From contig NC_051101.1 in the NCBI RefSeq assembly GCF_901709675.1, forward strand, positions 124,001 through 188,000: a stretch of DNA of 64,000 bases, given 5' to 3'. Positions 11,411 through 22,800 of the stretch are shown piece after piece. The notes under the pieces are model-generated. The model was not told the DNA's origin. It ran no database searches and saw nothing but the letters and a program-made list of their open reading frames with translations. How positions within the stretch are numbered: the first letter of the stretch is position 1; each line of letters opens with the position of its first letter. Source of the DNA: Syngnathus acus. Its lineage: Eukaryota > Chordata > Actinopteri > Syngnathiformes > Syngnathidae. A program made the translations under genes and the position numbers.

Positions 11411-13832
11411 CAGGAGTGTCAAACTCAATTGGACAGGGGGCCGAAATTCAAAACACACTTCAGGTCGCGGGCCGAACAGAACAAACATTTATTGAACACA
11501 CTAAAACTAACTTTTAACATAAATATAAATACAAACGGACAGGAATGTTATTCTGGAATATATAAACTTAAACTTTAAATAACTTAAAATATCTTGATCT
11601 CCATAAAAATATACCCAGTTAAAATTATACAAGTTAGAAAAATATCTCCTGTCAAAATTATACAAGATAGAAATATGAACATGCTGCAAAACAAAACAAA
11701 ACCTGGAAATATAAAAACAATTTGTGCTTTTCAGCAATAACAAATAATGAATCAAAACATTCAGTTTTCTTTGCTCTTATGCCATTTTATCAGAGCCGGA
11801 TGATTGGCATCTTTTTTTGGCAACAAGTTGGTTTATGTTTGGTGTGAGGTCCCGTGTTGTGGAGACTCTCAGGATGGACTGAAGGTGCTCATCAGTGAGA
11901 CGACTCCTGTGTGCTGTTTTGTTTGTCTTCATCACTGAGAACAGCTTCTCACACAGATATGTGCTACCAAACATGCACAAGGTTCGAGCCACATGTAGAC
12001 GGAGTTGGGACATTGCTGCGGGAATGGAGTGAATAAACTCTGTGGGCCCTGCAGTGTCGTACTTTGACTTTAGCGTCCCATTACACTGCAGCTCAATCAG
12101 CTCCATCTGAATCTGAACAGGTGCAGATTCCACGTCGACGGCAAATGGGTTGCGAAACAACTCGAAATTCTTCTTTTGTTCCTCAAAATCACCAAAGCGC
12201 CGTGCGAACTCCGTGCGCAGTGCGCTCAGTTTAACAGCAAAGTGCGTATTTGGGAACACCGTTGTGCCGACTTGGTTCAGCATTACTTGGCAACAGGGAA
12301 AGTGGGACAAGTTGCACTGAAGCATTTGTGTCTCCCATAAAATCAGCTTCACTTGAAATGCCTTCACTGCGTCATACATGTCAGTGATCATGCGGTCACG
12401 TCCCTGGAGCTGGAGGTTTAAGGCATTGAGATGTGCGGTTATGTCAGCTAGAAACGCCAACTCACATTTCCACTTTTCATCCCGTAAAACGGTGGAGTCT
12501 TTGCCTTTACTGTCCATGAACTGACAAATTTCGTTGCTGAGCTCAAAAACTCTGTTGAGAACTTTCCCCCGACTTAGCCAACGCACCTCTGTATGATAAG
12601 GAATGTCGGCAAACTCTGAATCTATAGTCCGCATAAAGGACTGAAATTGCCGGTGATTTAAACCTCTACTTCGGATAAAGTTTACGGTTTGCGTTACAGT
12701 GCTCATTACATGGTCCATCTTCAGGACTTTGCCACACAGTGCTTCCTGGTGTATGATGCAGTGGTATGTTGTTAACTCACCAGTACAGTTCTCCTCCTGC
12801 ATCTTTTCTCGCATCCTTCCTACTAGTCCACTTTTCTCACCGCACATAGCCGGTGCTCCATCAGTTGTAAGACCAATAAGTTTGTCCCAGGGCAGTTTCA
12901 TGTCGGTTACACTTTGACATACGTTTTCAAAAATGTCCTTTCCGGTCGTTGTCCCGTGCATCGGTTTAATGTCCAATATTTCCTCAGTAACACGCAAATC
13001 GGAGTCCACCCCACGGATGAAGATGGCTAGCTCTGCAGTGTCAGTCATGTCAGTACTTTCATCCATAGCAAGAGAGTATGCAATAAAGTCTTTGCTTCTT
13101 TTACTCAACTGTGTTCTTAAATCAGTGGCCATCTCACAAACTCGATCAGCAACCGTATTTCTACTCAGGCTTACATTTGCCAGCATCTGCTTTTTGTCTG
13201 GACATATGATGTCGCACACCTTGACCATGCAGCTCTTCAGAAATTCTCCCTCTGTGAATGGCCGGCCTGCTTTGGCGATCTCCTCTGCCACGATAAAACT
13301 CGCTTTCACAGCAGCTTCACTTTGTGATTTTGCACGGGTGAAAAACGTCTGCTGGAATGTCAGCTTCTTCTTTAACTCTTCTACCTTCTGTATCTTCTGC
13401 TCTGCATTCAGGTCTTTCAGGTTATCCAGATGTTTTGTTTCATAGTGCCGTCTTAGATTAAACTCTTTCAATACAGCCACATTAGCGCCACAAATGAGAC
13501 AAACGGGCTTACCGGCAATGTCAGTAAACATATACTCAACCTCCCATCGGTTTTTAAAGGCTCTGTTTTCAGAATCAACTTTTCTCTTCGGCATCATGAG
13601 GGGCTAGCTTCGCAATAACTTGCAGCAACAAGCACTTGACCTGATTGCCGCGGAAAAACGCTCGGCAAGGGAGCGAAAGCACTGCATTATGGGATCTGTA
13701 GTGTTTTTTCTTTTTTTTTTTTTTTCATATCGTCGGGCCATTAGTAACAATAATATAAAATGATCTCGCGGGCCGGATATAATTGCATGCCGGGCCGGAT
13801 GTGGCCCGCGGGCCTTGAGTTTGACACATATG
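11411..13832 (-). mobile_element. hAT element with full transposase
   Basis: The inverted ends are CAGGAGTGTCAAACTCA and TGAGTTTGACACATATG. GC-rich subterminal GGGCCG/GCGGGCC motifs sit inside both. It carries one long uninterrupted transposase frame. The flanks (GTCTGGAG and GTTTAGGG) agree at only 5 of 8 positions, so the target duplication is decayed or one side is rearranged. The two ends have also diverged slightly from each other. Confidence 0.8.
11777..13597 (-). CDS. hAT transposase, 606 aa, GTF2IRD2/ZBED-like
   Basis: This is a cut-and-paste DNA transposase of the hAT superfamily. The protein starts MMPKRKVDSENRAF. It has a BED-type finger near residues 20-60 (CLICGANVAVLKEFNLRRHYET), then an RNase-H-like core with AMDESTD (first acidic residue, about 175) and GLTTDGAPAMCG (about 243). 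An HCIIHQEALCGK block follows (about 280). The C-terminus carries the dimerisation region ending RLTDEHLQSILRV. No stop or frameshift interrupts it and the length fits a complete enzyme, so it may be recently active, although its TIRs and target duplication are imperfect. A domesticated relative, GTF2IRD2, exists in mammals. This copy sits inside its own TIRs, so it is a transposon gene, not a host gene. Confidence 0.9.
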   Translation of the reverse strand: MMPKRKVDSENRAFKNRWEVEYMFTDIAGKPVCLICGANVAVLKEFNLRRHYETKHLDNLKDLNAEQKIQKVEELKKKLTFQQTFFTRAKSQSEAAVKASFIVAEEIAKAGRPFTEGEFLKSCMVKVCDIICPDKKQMLANVSLSRNTVADRVCEMATDLRTQLSKRSKDFIAYSLAMDESTDMTDTAELAIFIRGVDSDLRVTEEILDIKPMHGTTTGKDIFENVCQSVTDMKLPWDKLIGLTTDGAPAMCGEKSGLVGRMREKMQEENCTGELTTYHCIIHQEALCGKVLKMDHVMSTVTQTVNFIRSRGLNHRQFQSFMRTIDSEFADIPYHTEVRWLSRGKVLNRVFELSNEICQFMDSKGKDSTVLRDEKWKCELAFLADITAHLNALNLQLQGRDRMITDMYDAVKAFQVKLILWETQMLQCNLSHFPCCQVMLNQVGTTVFPNTHFAVKLSALRTEFARRFGDFEEQKKNFELFRNPFAVDVESAPVQIQMELIELQCNGTLKSKYDTAGPTEFIHSIPAAMSQLRLHVARTLCMFGSTYLCEKLFSVMKTNKTAHRSRLTDEHLQSILRVSTTRDLTPNINQLVAKKRCQSSGSDKMA

Positions 13833-13844
13833 GTTTAGGGTTTA

Positions 13845-13980
13845 ATATTTCGTATTTAATGGATTTAATTTTGTCGTCTATTTTAGGTCAACAGTATATA
13901 TAGACCTAATTTAGACGTCTATCTTAGGTCTATAAAATAACCTAAAATAGACGTCTATATCAGGTTACAGAAATAACCAA
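13845..13980. repeat. TAGACGTCTA palindrome cluster, left part
   Basis: AT-rich sequence with repeated self-complementary AGACGTCTA motifs and GGTCTATA/TATAGACC phrases. It resumes at 15296-15396 on the other side of two inserted repeats, so both parts probably belong to one interrupted element. Confidence 0.55.
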
Positions 13981-14085
13981 TTCACATGTACGGATCAATA
14001 TGGTTGTTAAACACAAATCCAAACAACTTCTGTACATTAGTTATACAATTTACAGCTGGTTCAGATTTTAAAATATTAAAGATTA

Positions 14086-14232
14086 AGATTAATGTCCCAA
14101 TGATTGTCACACAGATCTGGGTGTGGTGAAATTTGTCCTCTGCATTTAACCCATCCCCATGTGATTTTAATCCATCCCCTGGGGGAGTGGGGAGCAGTGA
14201 GCAGCAGCGGTGCCGCGCTCGGGAATCATTAT
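14086..14232 (+). repeat. Interspersed repeat (GTGGTGAAATTTGTCCTCTGC family)
   Basis: The block running from ATGATTGTCACACAGATCTG through GGGGAGCAGTGAGCAGCAGC to GGGAATCATT is nearly identical to 53843-53980. It is a dispersed non-coding repeat. Its class was not determined. Confidence 0.6.
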
Positions 14233-14238
14233 GTATAT

Positions 14239-14333
14239 CAGGGGTGGCCAACCAGTCAGAGACCAAGAGCCACATTTTTTACTGTCATCACAAAGAGCCA
14301 CATCATACACATGAGCACACATGAACACCCCCC

Positions 14334-14432
<99 letters not shown>

Positions 14433-15273
14433 CCCTCTGCTCAGCCAAATTTATTGTGTGACATTATTATGTCACGCACCAACATGATAATGACAAATTG
14501 ACTCCTACAGTACTAAAACCACAGACCAAAGACCACATTTTCAACAATGAACATTGTGTGCATTGTCTCACACAGACAAACTCTCAGTTCAACAAATTCC
14601 ACAAACAAAAACATAAGTTTTTTCACTTACTATGTGTGGCGGGACAGACCATTCGTTTTAGTTTGTCGTTTTCAGGAGACAAGATTTCAATAACGTCACT
14701 GAGGCATATTTTAACGAACTCCATTTCATTGTATGGCTTTTTAGCCCGTGCAATATTCCAAGCCAGTTGAAACAATGCAAGTGTGACAGTCTCTGAGTGC
14801 TTCGTAATTTTTTTGAAAAACTGTACCTATTTTTTTGCCAGACTTTTCAAAGTCTCCAAACTTGTGCTTGCGAAATTCAGTCCCTTTTGCAAAGTCCTTA
14901 TCGATATTGGCATGAAGTGAGCTGAAGTGGCGCTGACCATTTGAAGCTTTTAAATGCGCCAATGATGTCCGACATATCAGGCAGAATGGCTGAAACAAAA
15001 AACAACTTTAAGCTTTTCTGGACCTAATGGGCCCCCGTAGTCACAGTCGCCATTCATTAAAAAGCCAGCAAAACCAATCGCTCTGTTTGTCCCTCCTCCT
15101 TTGCGGGATTTCACCTCACGCGCATGCGCGTTTGACCAAAATACCATATTGAACTCAAGCGAAGCAAATACGCACGAAAAATAAACACAAATGTTGATAT
15201 GAACGTAAAAGAGCCGCATGAAACCAGCCAAAGAGCCGCATGCGGCTCGCGAGCCGCGGGTTGGCCACAGCTG
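14239..15273. mobile_element. Non-autonomous hAT with perfect 8-bp target duplication
   Basis: Ends CAGGGGTGGCCAACC and GGTTGGCCACAGCTG are inverted repeats. The flanking ATGTATAT (14231-14238 and 15274-15281) is a perfect duplication. GAGCCACAT/ATGCGGCTC motifs repeat inside the ends. It contains a CA array of about 95 bp (14335-14430). No transposase frame remains. A related fragment lies at 54870-54990 in the opposite orientation. Confidence 0.85.
14335..14430. repeat. (CA)n microsatellite
   Basis: About 95 bp of nearly pure CA within the hAT element. Confidence 0.95.
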
Positions 15274-15295
15274 ATGTATATGATCAGATTTGATG

Positions 15296-15396
15296 TTTTT
15301 AATTTAGACGTCTATTTTAGGTCTATACCGAGACCAATTGTAGACGTCTAAATTAGGTCTATACATGGACCAGACGTCTAATAGACGTCTATGGCT
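15296..15396. repeat. TAGACGTCTA palindrome cluster, right part
   Basis: At least three AGACGTCTA palindromes in 100 bp (near 15304, 15341 and twice at 15373-15390), separated by GGTCTATA(C). It matches the cluster at 13845-13980. Confidence 0.55.
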
Positions 15397-15403
15397 GACA
15401 CGG

Positions 15404-15502
15404 AGGCGTTCATACATTTATTTGGGTTGACAGTCATAATGGCCCTCCGCAGTAAACTGACTACAATGCGGCCCGTGACAAAAATGAGTTTGACACCGCT
15501 GC
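15404..15502. mobile_element. hAT MITE end fragment
   Basis: TTCATACATTTATTTGGG, GACAGTCATAA and ACTACAATGCGGCC followed by GAGTTTGACACC match the right half of the complete MITE at 56581-56903. Confidence 0.65.
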
Positions 15503-15549
15503 GGTCCCCAATTCGAATTTTGTTTGCATCTTTCCGATTCGCGTGTGTT

Positions 15550-15804
15550 CAGGGATGAGAATGGCAAATGTGAAAAAGCAGGGAAAAGTAGCGGGAGGGG
15601 AGGGGTGGGGTAAACGCAGTCGCGACGGGCGGGGGAATGCCCGCGAGAGTCACCAAGGCTAACGTTGCCCGGCCAGCTAGCCGGCCGCTGACCCCCATAT
15701 ATAAAAGAAATAATTTTCTCAACGGATTTACATGATTCACGAAAATACTTTAGACGGAAAAAAAACACGGAAAGCCGCGGATCCGCGGAAGATTCTCATC
15801 CCTG
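15550..15804. mobile_element. Short TIR element (CAGGGATGAGAAT ends)
   Basis: CAGGGATGAGAAT at the left is mirrored by ATTCTCATCCCTG at the right, 255 bp in all. TGTGTT flanks both sides. It is GC-rich and non-coding, and probably a small hAT-type MITE. Confidence 0.65.
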
Positions 15805-15939
15805 TGTGTTGCGTCACGCTGACGTCACATTGTCTATCCAGCCAGAAGCGGGACAATGCCACTCAAATGATGCTTGCTCTCGAAGCACTGTTTTGTCGTG
15901 ATTTTTGTTGTGTTGTTTTATTGTTTTCGTGTTACAGTG

Positions 15940-16560
15940 TATCGTGAGACGAAAGCCGCCTCCCCGGAAGTGACGCAGTTAACGCCAACCAATCTGCGGC
16001 ACAAACGCAAGAAACAAGCAGAAGTCCCGCCCTCGCTTTTCGTCTTTTGCGGTCCGTCGGGCTGTCCGTGTTTGTCGGCTGTTTCTGTTGTGTTGTTGGG
16101 CTTCATCTTCCTGCTGGAGGTAAGCGCGCTCCCTCTCGGGCTGCTTCGGTCTGGTTAGGTCGAGAACCTCGCCTTGCGCTGGGCGGGAGCACGGAGGGAG
16201 CAATCGGTGCACCGGAGGGGCGGTGCGTGTCCAACAAAACGCAGCGCAGCAGAATCAACCTTCACGTCGTCGTCCGTTGGGCAAACTTGGATTTTCTATA
16301 TACTTTCCGGTCACTTGGTGGGTGCGTTTTGAGCCGTCGTGACCGAAGAGCAAAGAAGAAAGGTCAACGTAGACGAGGAGGGACGGGGCAGCGAACCCTG
16401 CAGCCGCCGCCACAGATTAAATATCAGTGCCGCGCAAACGTTGACACGGCTCCTTATCTTAGGTTATTTTAGTTTATCTTAGCTTTGCTTTATTCGTCTT
16501 ACTGTAGTCTAGTTTAGCGAGAAACAAGTTAACCACGTATACGTCACTTTCAGTCTTCGC
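15940..16560 (+). promoter_or_regulatory. Probable POGZ promoter region and 5' UTR exon
   Basis: CpG-rich sequence immediately upstream of the POGZ coding exons. A good donor, GGAG|GTAAGC, at 16119 could close a non-coding first exon that splices to the acceptor at 16864. The transcription start is not determinable from sequence alone. Confidence 0.4.
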
Positions 16561-16868
16561 TATGTCCGTTTGTGTGTGTCGATTTGTATCGCGAATGTCG
16601 TCTTCTCGGGCAACACGTTGACCTCAGTATTTTTATTTTGGCTCTCATCTGCGTGCAATTTGTGCTTGTGTCGGCTTGGCCCTCACATTGGCTGGCGTTT
16701 TTCGATGTGTGCCCCGATGTGTGCCCCTGCTTATGACCAGCCTTCCGCCGTTAGCACACATCGATCGAATTTGTTGCCAGTCCAATGTTGTCCCCCGTGA
16801 GGATGCCTCAGCCCCATGTGTCAGCGCGTGCTCTTCGCACGGCGGCTTGATGTGGTTTCCATAGCAAC

Positions 16869-19800
16869 ATGGACACGGAGTTGTTTATGGAGTGTGAAGA
16901 GGAGGAGCTGGAGCCGTGGCAGCAGGTGGACGACGGCGTGGACGAAGACAACGACAACGTGGGCGCTTGTGAGCCAGGTAGGCAGTAAAAGCCGCGTGCG
17001 TGTCTGTGTTGGCAATCGTTCGCAATTGCGGACTTTGACCGCACCGCAAATGCCCGTCGACTGTGCGAACGAGTAAAAAGATTTCAAAGGCAGCGAGTGC
17101 ATTTGGAATCATTTGCCTTTACCTGTCAAAACGTGGCGGCTTTGACAGCCTTGCGTTGCAAATATGTGCTTAACAGGACTCATTAGATTCTAAAAAATCA
17201 TGCAAACGCTGACCCTTAGCCACAACTTTCCTCTGTCACGAAGAGCAGGTCATGCTGCTTTCTGTACATCCGATGAAGCTTTTACCTTCTGCTCACTGTC
17301 GTGACATTGTAACATACACGTCATTGTGTCTGTGATCGCATCGAATGTAGTCAGAGCGCCTTCTAGCGGACAATCAGCACAGGTACATCATTCTGATGAC
17401 ACCAACCAACACTTGTTAGATGAGAAAGAATGTATTTGGCTTTGTCGGGGCTGAGTGTGGTTCTTCTGAAGAAGGCTAATAATGGCCTGTGGCGTGCGAG
17501 TGGTGAGGACTTTGTTTGTCTGCCTCAGCTTCTTTGTCGCCCTCATCACTGAAGCCGATGGCGCCGCCTCTTCCATCATCCTGTGCCGCCGCCCCTGTGT
17601 TGCCTCACAGGCCCTTCTTCCTGACGCAGACCAGCGGCGGGGCACACCTCCTCCTCAGTGCCCAGGTACACCCGCATGCATCTTCATCTGTGCCAGGGTT
17701 CGCTCAGGTTACGCGGTTTTGTGGTCTGGTTTTTGCTCTGCTTCGGTACTTGCTGAAGTTAAACGTGAAAGTGTACATTGACAGTATTTCTTTTTTTTAA
17801 CCGACGCGTATTGAACAGAAATGGTTTAATTCATATTATCTGGTCTTTTTTTTCCAAACTCTTCAAACATAAAGATATAAAAGTTTAATTTTTTGTCAAG
17901 AATCAACAAGTGGGACACAATCGTGAAGTGGAACAAAATCTATTGGATAATTTAAACTTTTTTAACAAATAAAAAACTGAAAAGTGGGGCGTGCAATATT
18001 ATTCGGCCCCCTTGCGCTAATACTTTGTAGCGCCACCTTTTGCTGCAATTACAGCTGCAAGTCGCTTGGGGTATGTCTCTATCAGTTTTGCACATCGAGA
18101 GACTGGAATTCTTGCCCATTCTTCCTTGCAAAACAGCTTGAGCTCAGTGAGGTTGGATGGAGAGCGTTTGTGAACAGCAGTCTTCAGCTCTTTCCACAGA
18201 TTCTCGATTGGATTCAGGTCTGGACTTTGACTTGGCCATTCTAACACCTGGATGCGTCTATTTGTGAACCATTCCATTGTAGATCTGGCTTTATGTTTTG
18301 GATCATTGTCCTGTTGGACGTTAAATCTCCGTCCCAGTCTCAGGTCTTTTGCAGACTCCAACAGGTTTTCTTCCAGAATGGTCCTGTATTTGGCTCCATC
18401 CATCTTCCCATCAATTTTAGCCATCTTCCCTGTCCCTGCTGAAGAAAAGCAGGCCCAAACCATGATGCTGCCACCACCATGTTTGACAGTGGGGATGGTG
18501 TGTTCAGGGTGATGAGCTGTGTTGCTTTTACGCCAAACATATCGTTTTGCATTGTGGCCAAAAAGTTCGATTTTGGTTTCATCTGACCAGAGCACCTTCT
18601 TCCACATGTTTGGTGTGTCTCCCAGGTGGCTTGTGGCAAACTTTAAACGAGACTTTTTATGGATATCTTTGAGAAATGGCTTTCTTCTTGCCACTCTTCC
18701 ATAAAGGCCAGATTTGTGCAGTGCACGACTGATTGTTGTCCTATGGACAGACTCTCCCACCTCAGCTGTAGTTATCTGCAGTTCATCCAGAGTGATCATG
18801 GGCCTCTTGGCTGCATCTCTGATCAGTCTTCTCCTTGTTTGAGATGAAAGTTTGGAGGGACGGCCGGGTCTTGGTAGATTTGCAGTGGTCTGATACTCCT
18901 TCCATTTCAATATAATTGCTTGCACAGTGCTCCTTGAGATGTTTAAAGCTTGGGAAATCTTTTTGTATCCAAATCCGGCTTTAAACTTCTCCACAACAGT
19001 ATCTCGGACCTGCCTGGTGTGTTCCTTTGTCTTCATGGTTCTCTCTGCGCTTTAAACAGAACCCTGAGACTATCAAAGAGCAGATGCATTTATACGGAGA
19101 CTTGATTACACACAGGTGCATTCTATTTATCATCATCAGTCATTTAGGACAACATTGGATCATTCAAAGATCCTCACTGAACTTCTGGAGTGAGTTTGCT
19201 GCACTGAAAGTAAAGGGGCCGAATAATATTGCACGCCCCACTTTTCAGTTTTTTATTTGTCCCATATCCCATATATATATATCCATATATATATATATAT
19301 GGATATATATATATATATATATATGTCGGCTCCCCTTTCACGTGCCTGCTCTGCTCACAACACAACACGCCGCGTACTGCTCCCGGAAAGAGGAAGCAAG
19401 CAACAATGAACTGGATTTCAAAATAAAGTCGCGTCTAATGTCCGAGGTCAAACACGGCGATATAAATCGATGTTTACGTTTAGCATCGATGCCAATAAAT
19501 CGTAGAGCATTATATCGATTAATCGATGTGTATCGATGAATCATTACACCCCTAGTATATATGTATATGTACTGCCCATGTTGAATACATTGTCCCGCTT
19601 TACAAGGAGCCTTGAAAATCGGAATCAGAATGAAGGTGAATGAAAATGCTTCATGGGAACACCTGACGGCAGCGCGTAAACACAAGTGACCCACCTTTGG
19701 GTTTTGCCTGACCTTTTATGACACGTCTGGTGCGGCGCTCCCCCACCCGCTCTCGTCTGCACGCTTAGTCAAACGCTTAGATTTAGAACCTTGTTTGAGA

Positions 19801-22800
19801 TGCATCCCTAAAAAATCATCAGGCTTGCCACCAGGATCTCGAAAGGGGCTCTTAGCAACCAAACTTGGGCATCCCTTTCTAAAGTAGTTTTATCTCTTTT
19901 TGGGGGGGGGGGGGGTTACATCACATTTTAGCTTTATAAGACCAGGCTTTCACACTCAAGCACATGTCACCATTTCGTGTGTGTGCATGTACTGTTCTGG
20001 CTCAGGCGTTGCCGCTGCCATCACCCGGACCGTCGCAGATTGTCAACCTGTTGCAGAAGCCGTGTAGGTGGCGCCGCTCTCTTCATGCTCAACCCTCCAA
20101 AGCTGAGTTGACATTTTGCACTGACCGTCTGCGCAGCCCCCGGGGTACAGCTTGCCCTGGGCGCGTCCTCTAGCTTACCCGCCGGGCACACCCTCTTGGG
20201 ACCTCCCCCCCAGCTGGGCCATCACGCCAGCAGGGGGCACCAAGGTCAGTGGCCTCGTTGATTAAGCCTTTTTGTTTTGGTGCCCATTGTTTTCTTGGGG
20301 TTAAGCCTCCAACTTGTGGGCAGCATCACTTTGCTCCACACGTTTTGACGGCTAAGTGGCTCAAGGTTAGGTTTTTGTGACACGTCGCACTGTCACGTCG
20401 ACGCACAATTTGTTCACATTACGTTCAATTGTTGACTGTTAGGTCAGGTTTTGTGACACGTCGCACTCTTGCGTCGAAGGACAATTTGTTCGTATTGTGT
20501 TCAATTGTTGGCTGTTTGCTTCAGACAGCATTCAAACGCTAAAGTTAGACTTCTTTTTCTTACCGTGCTAAAAATCGCATTTTCTTTTTTTGTTGTCAGA
20601 AAGAAGAAGCGCATTTCTTGTCATAGATCTCCTGTATCAAAATGACTTTCCATGATGCTAAACTTGTCTTTGATTAAAATAGAAAGCGGAGAACTCGTCC
20701 CCCCATCCACATGTTGAGTTCAAGTGCTAATGTTAGCCTATTTTCATCTCGCTTTTCATTGCTGCGATCGCAGCGTCAGGTGACCCAGCGGCTCCCAGCT
20801 CGACGTCCTCCTCCAGCATTAGGCCGACCAAGGTGGTCCTCAGCGTGGACGAGTTCTACTACGGGATGGCCGGTGGGGAGCAGCCTTTGAGGTCGAAGTA
20901 CCGGCAGGCGCTGGACACCTTCGACTGCAGTGTTTGTCAGCGCACATTTAGCGACAACCTCAGGTGTGCCTCTCGGGGGCTGCTTGACGAGGGAGGGCCA
21001 CCCGCTCGACGTGAGGAAAATGTCACTGGCGCAGGTTGGTGCAGCACACGCTTCAGCACTCGCCGCTCATCCGAGGAGGCGACGACCGGAAGATGTGCGC
21101 CTTCTGCTTCCGCCAGTTTTCCAGCGGCGCTCATCTTCAAGGCCACCGCGAGCGGGTTCACGGCCCCGCCCCCTCTTCCTGTAAGTTAACGCGTGCCGTC
21201 GATGCCGGCCATCTTGACGCCGCGGCGGGTCTCCGCAGGTACGTGTCGCATCTGTGAGTGGGCCTTTGATGACGAGCCGGCCTTCCTCAACCACATGAAG
21301 ACCAACCATAAACCGGGAGAGATGCCCTATGTCTGCCAGGTGGGCGCGCCTTCTTGGTTGCGGCTTCCGTTCGGGTGTGCAGTTAGCATGGCGGAAACCC
21401 ACGCAGCCATGTGTGAGTGCGGATGGTTGCTAGCATGTGTGAAGGGAAGCCCAGAAGAAGAAGCAGGATGGGAGGGAGGCCACCATCTATCGGTGCCCGC
21501 TTGCGGCATCCTGATGAATTGTGACTTGTGTTCAGGTGTGCTTCTACCGCTCATCCTTCTACTCGGACGTCCTGCAGCACTTTGCGAGCTTCCACAGAAA
21601 TTCGCGCTACCTGCTCTGCGTCTTCTGCCTTAAAGTCAGCAGGAACGTGGCCAGCTATCAGAAGCACGTCCTGCGCCACCAGGTACACACACACACACAC
21701 TCACACACACATGCACAATCTTGTGCAGAGCACCACCCGCGGCCTCCATCCCTACACTTTTATGCTTCCAGCCTCACGTCCTGACTTGTAGCTACACAAG
21801 ACACCACTGTAGGACATAAACACCAAAGTTGGACTCAATCTAAAGCTAGTCAAGCGCTGGCAAGCCATCGCCAGCAAGTGATGTAACTTTGCTTTTTTGG
21901 AGATGGGAATAAAGGTTGTCTTTGTGTGCCAGGCGGGCCAGGCCTTCCACTGCAGCAGATGTCGCCTTCAGTTTGCCTTCCTGGCAGACAAAAAGCGCCA
22001 CAAGCTGGAGCGCCACCGCAGCGTGCGCAGGCCCGCCAAGCTGGAGGGGCTCCCGCTGGGTTCAAAGGTCAGCTCCCGCCCAGAGTTCCCCGGCGAGTCC
22101 TTGTTGTTGATGTTGATATCACCACCCGCCCAGGTGACCATTCGCATGTACGGCAAGAAAAGGATTCCCGCCGCATCGGTCGGAGGCGGGGCCCGGCTCC
22201 TGCGGGATCCCTCCTGCCTCATCCAGCCCATCAAGATCAAGACGGAGCAGCAGAGCGCCTCCGGCCTTGGGGACTCCCCACTGGCCGACCCCCCCCCATC
22301 CCCCTCCGGGCGGCCGCGTGGCGGCAGGTAAGCTAAAAAGGAAAACTAGATTGGGTTCATCAAGACAAAGTGCATCCATTTGTGGAGGCGGCCATACTTG
22401 CCGTGGGGAAAGGGAGGGGGAATGGCGAGCCGTGGCGCAGAGGCAGGTGTCTTGGCTTGGGCGCCTCCTCGATTCAGCGCGGCATTATCTCTGTGGGATT
22501 CTGACCAATCGGGTCGCTCTTGCCATTTTCCAGCGTCGATACTGACGGGAGGTAGAAATAAAGCCAAGTCAATCAGAAATGAAAAAAAAGTCCTTCCAAT
22601 CGATCTCCAGGGTTAACCATTTAACGTCAATGGCTCTACTTTTTGAGAACAAGGCTCTCCATAACGATGGCTAACAACCCAGGTTCAATTTAATCCCGCA
22701 CACAAAGAATTTAGGTTGAGATGAATATCTTCAACATACTTACCTTAGAAAGGGCACCGCCATACGACGATGTGAGTTTTTGGGCACATTCGAAGGATAA

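Noticed and set aside
14104-14487. His/Thr- and Val/Cys-repeat open frames over CA arrays (also 3767-4048, 38004-38343, 42409-43534)
   Set aside because: They are translations of microsatellites. In the PI4KB region the true exons on either side use splice sites that remove the array.
19318-19563. Apparent 8-bp duplication TATATATG around the hAT fragment at 19326-19555
   Set aside because: The left copy lies in a TA microsatellite, and the left end lacks the expected inverted repeat, so the match is likely chance.
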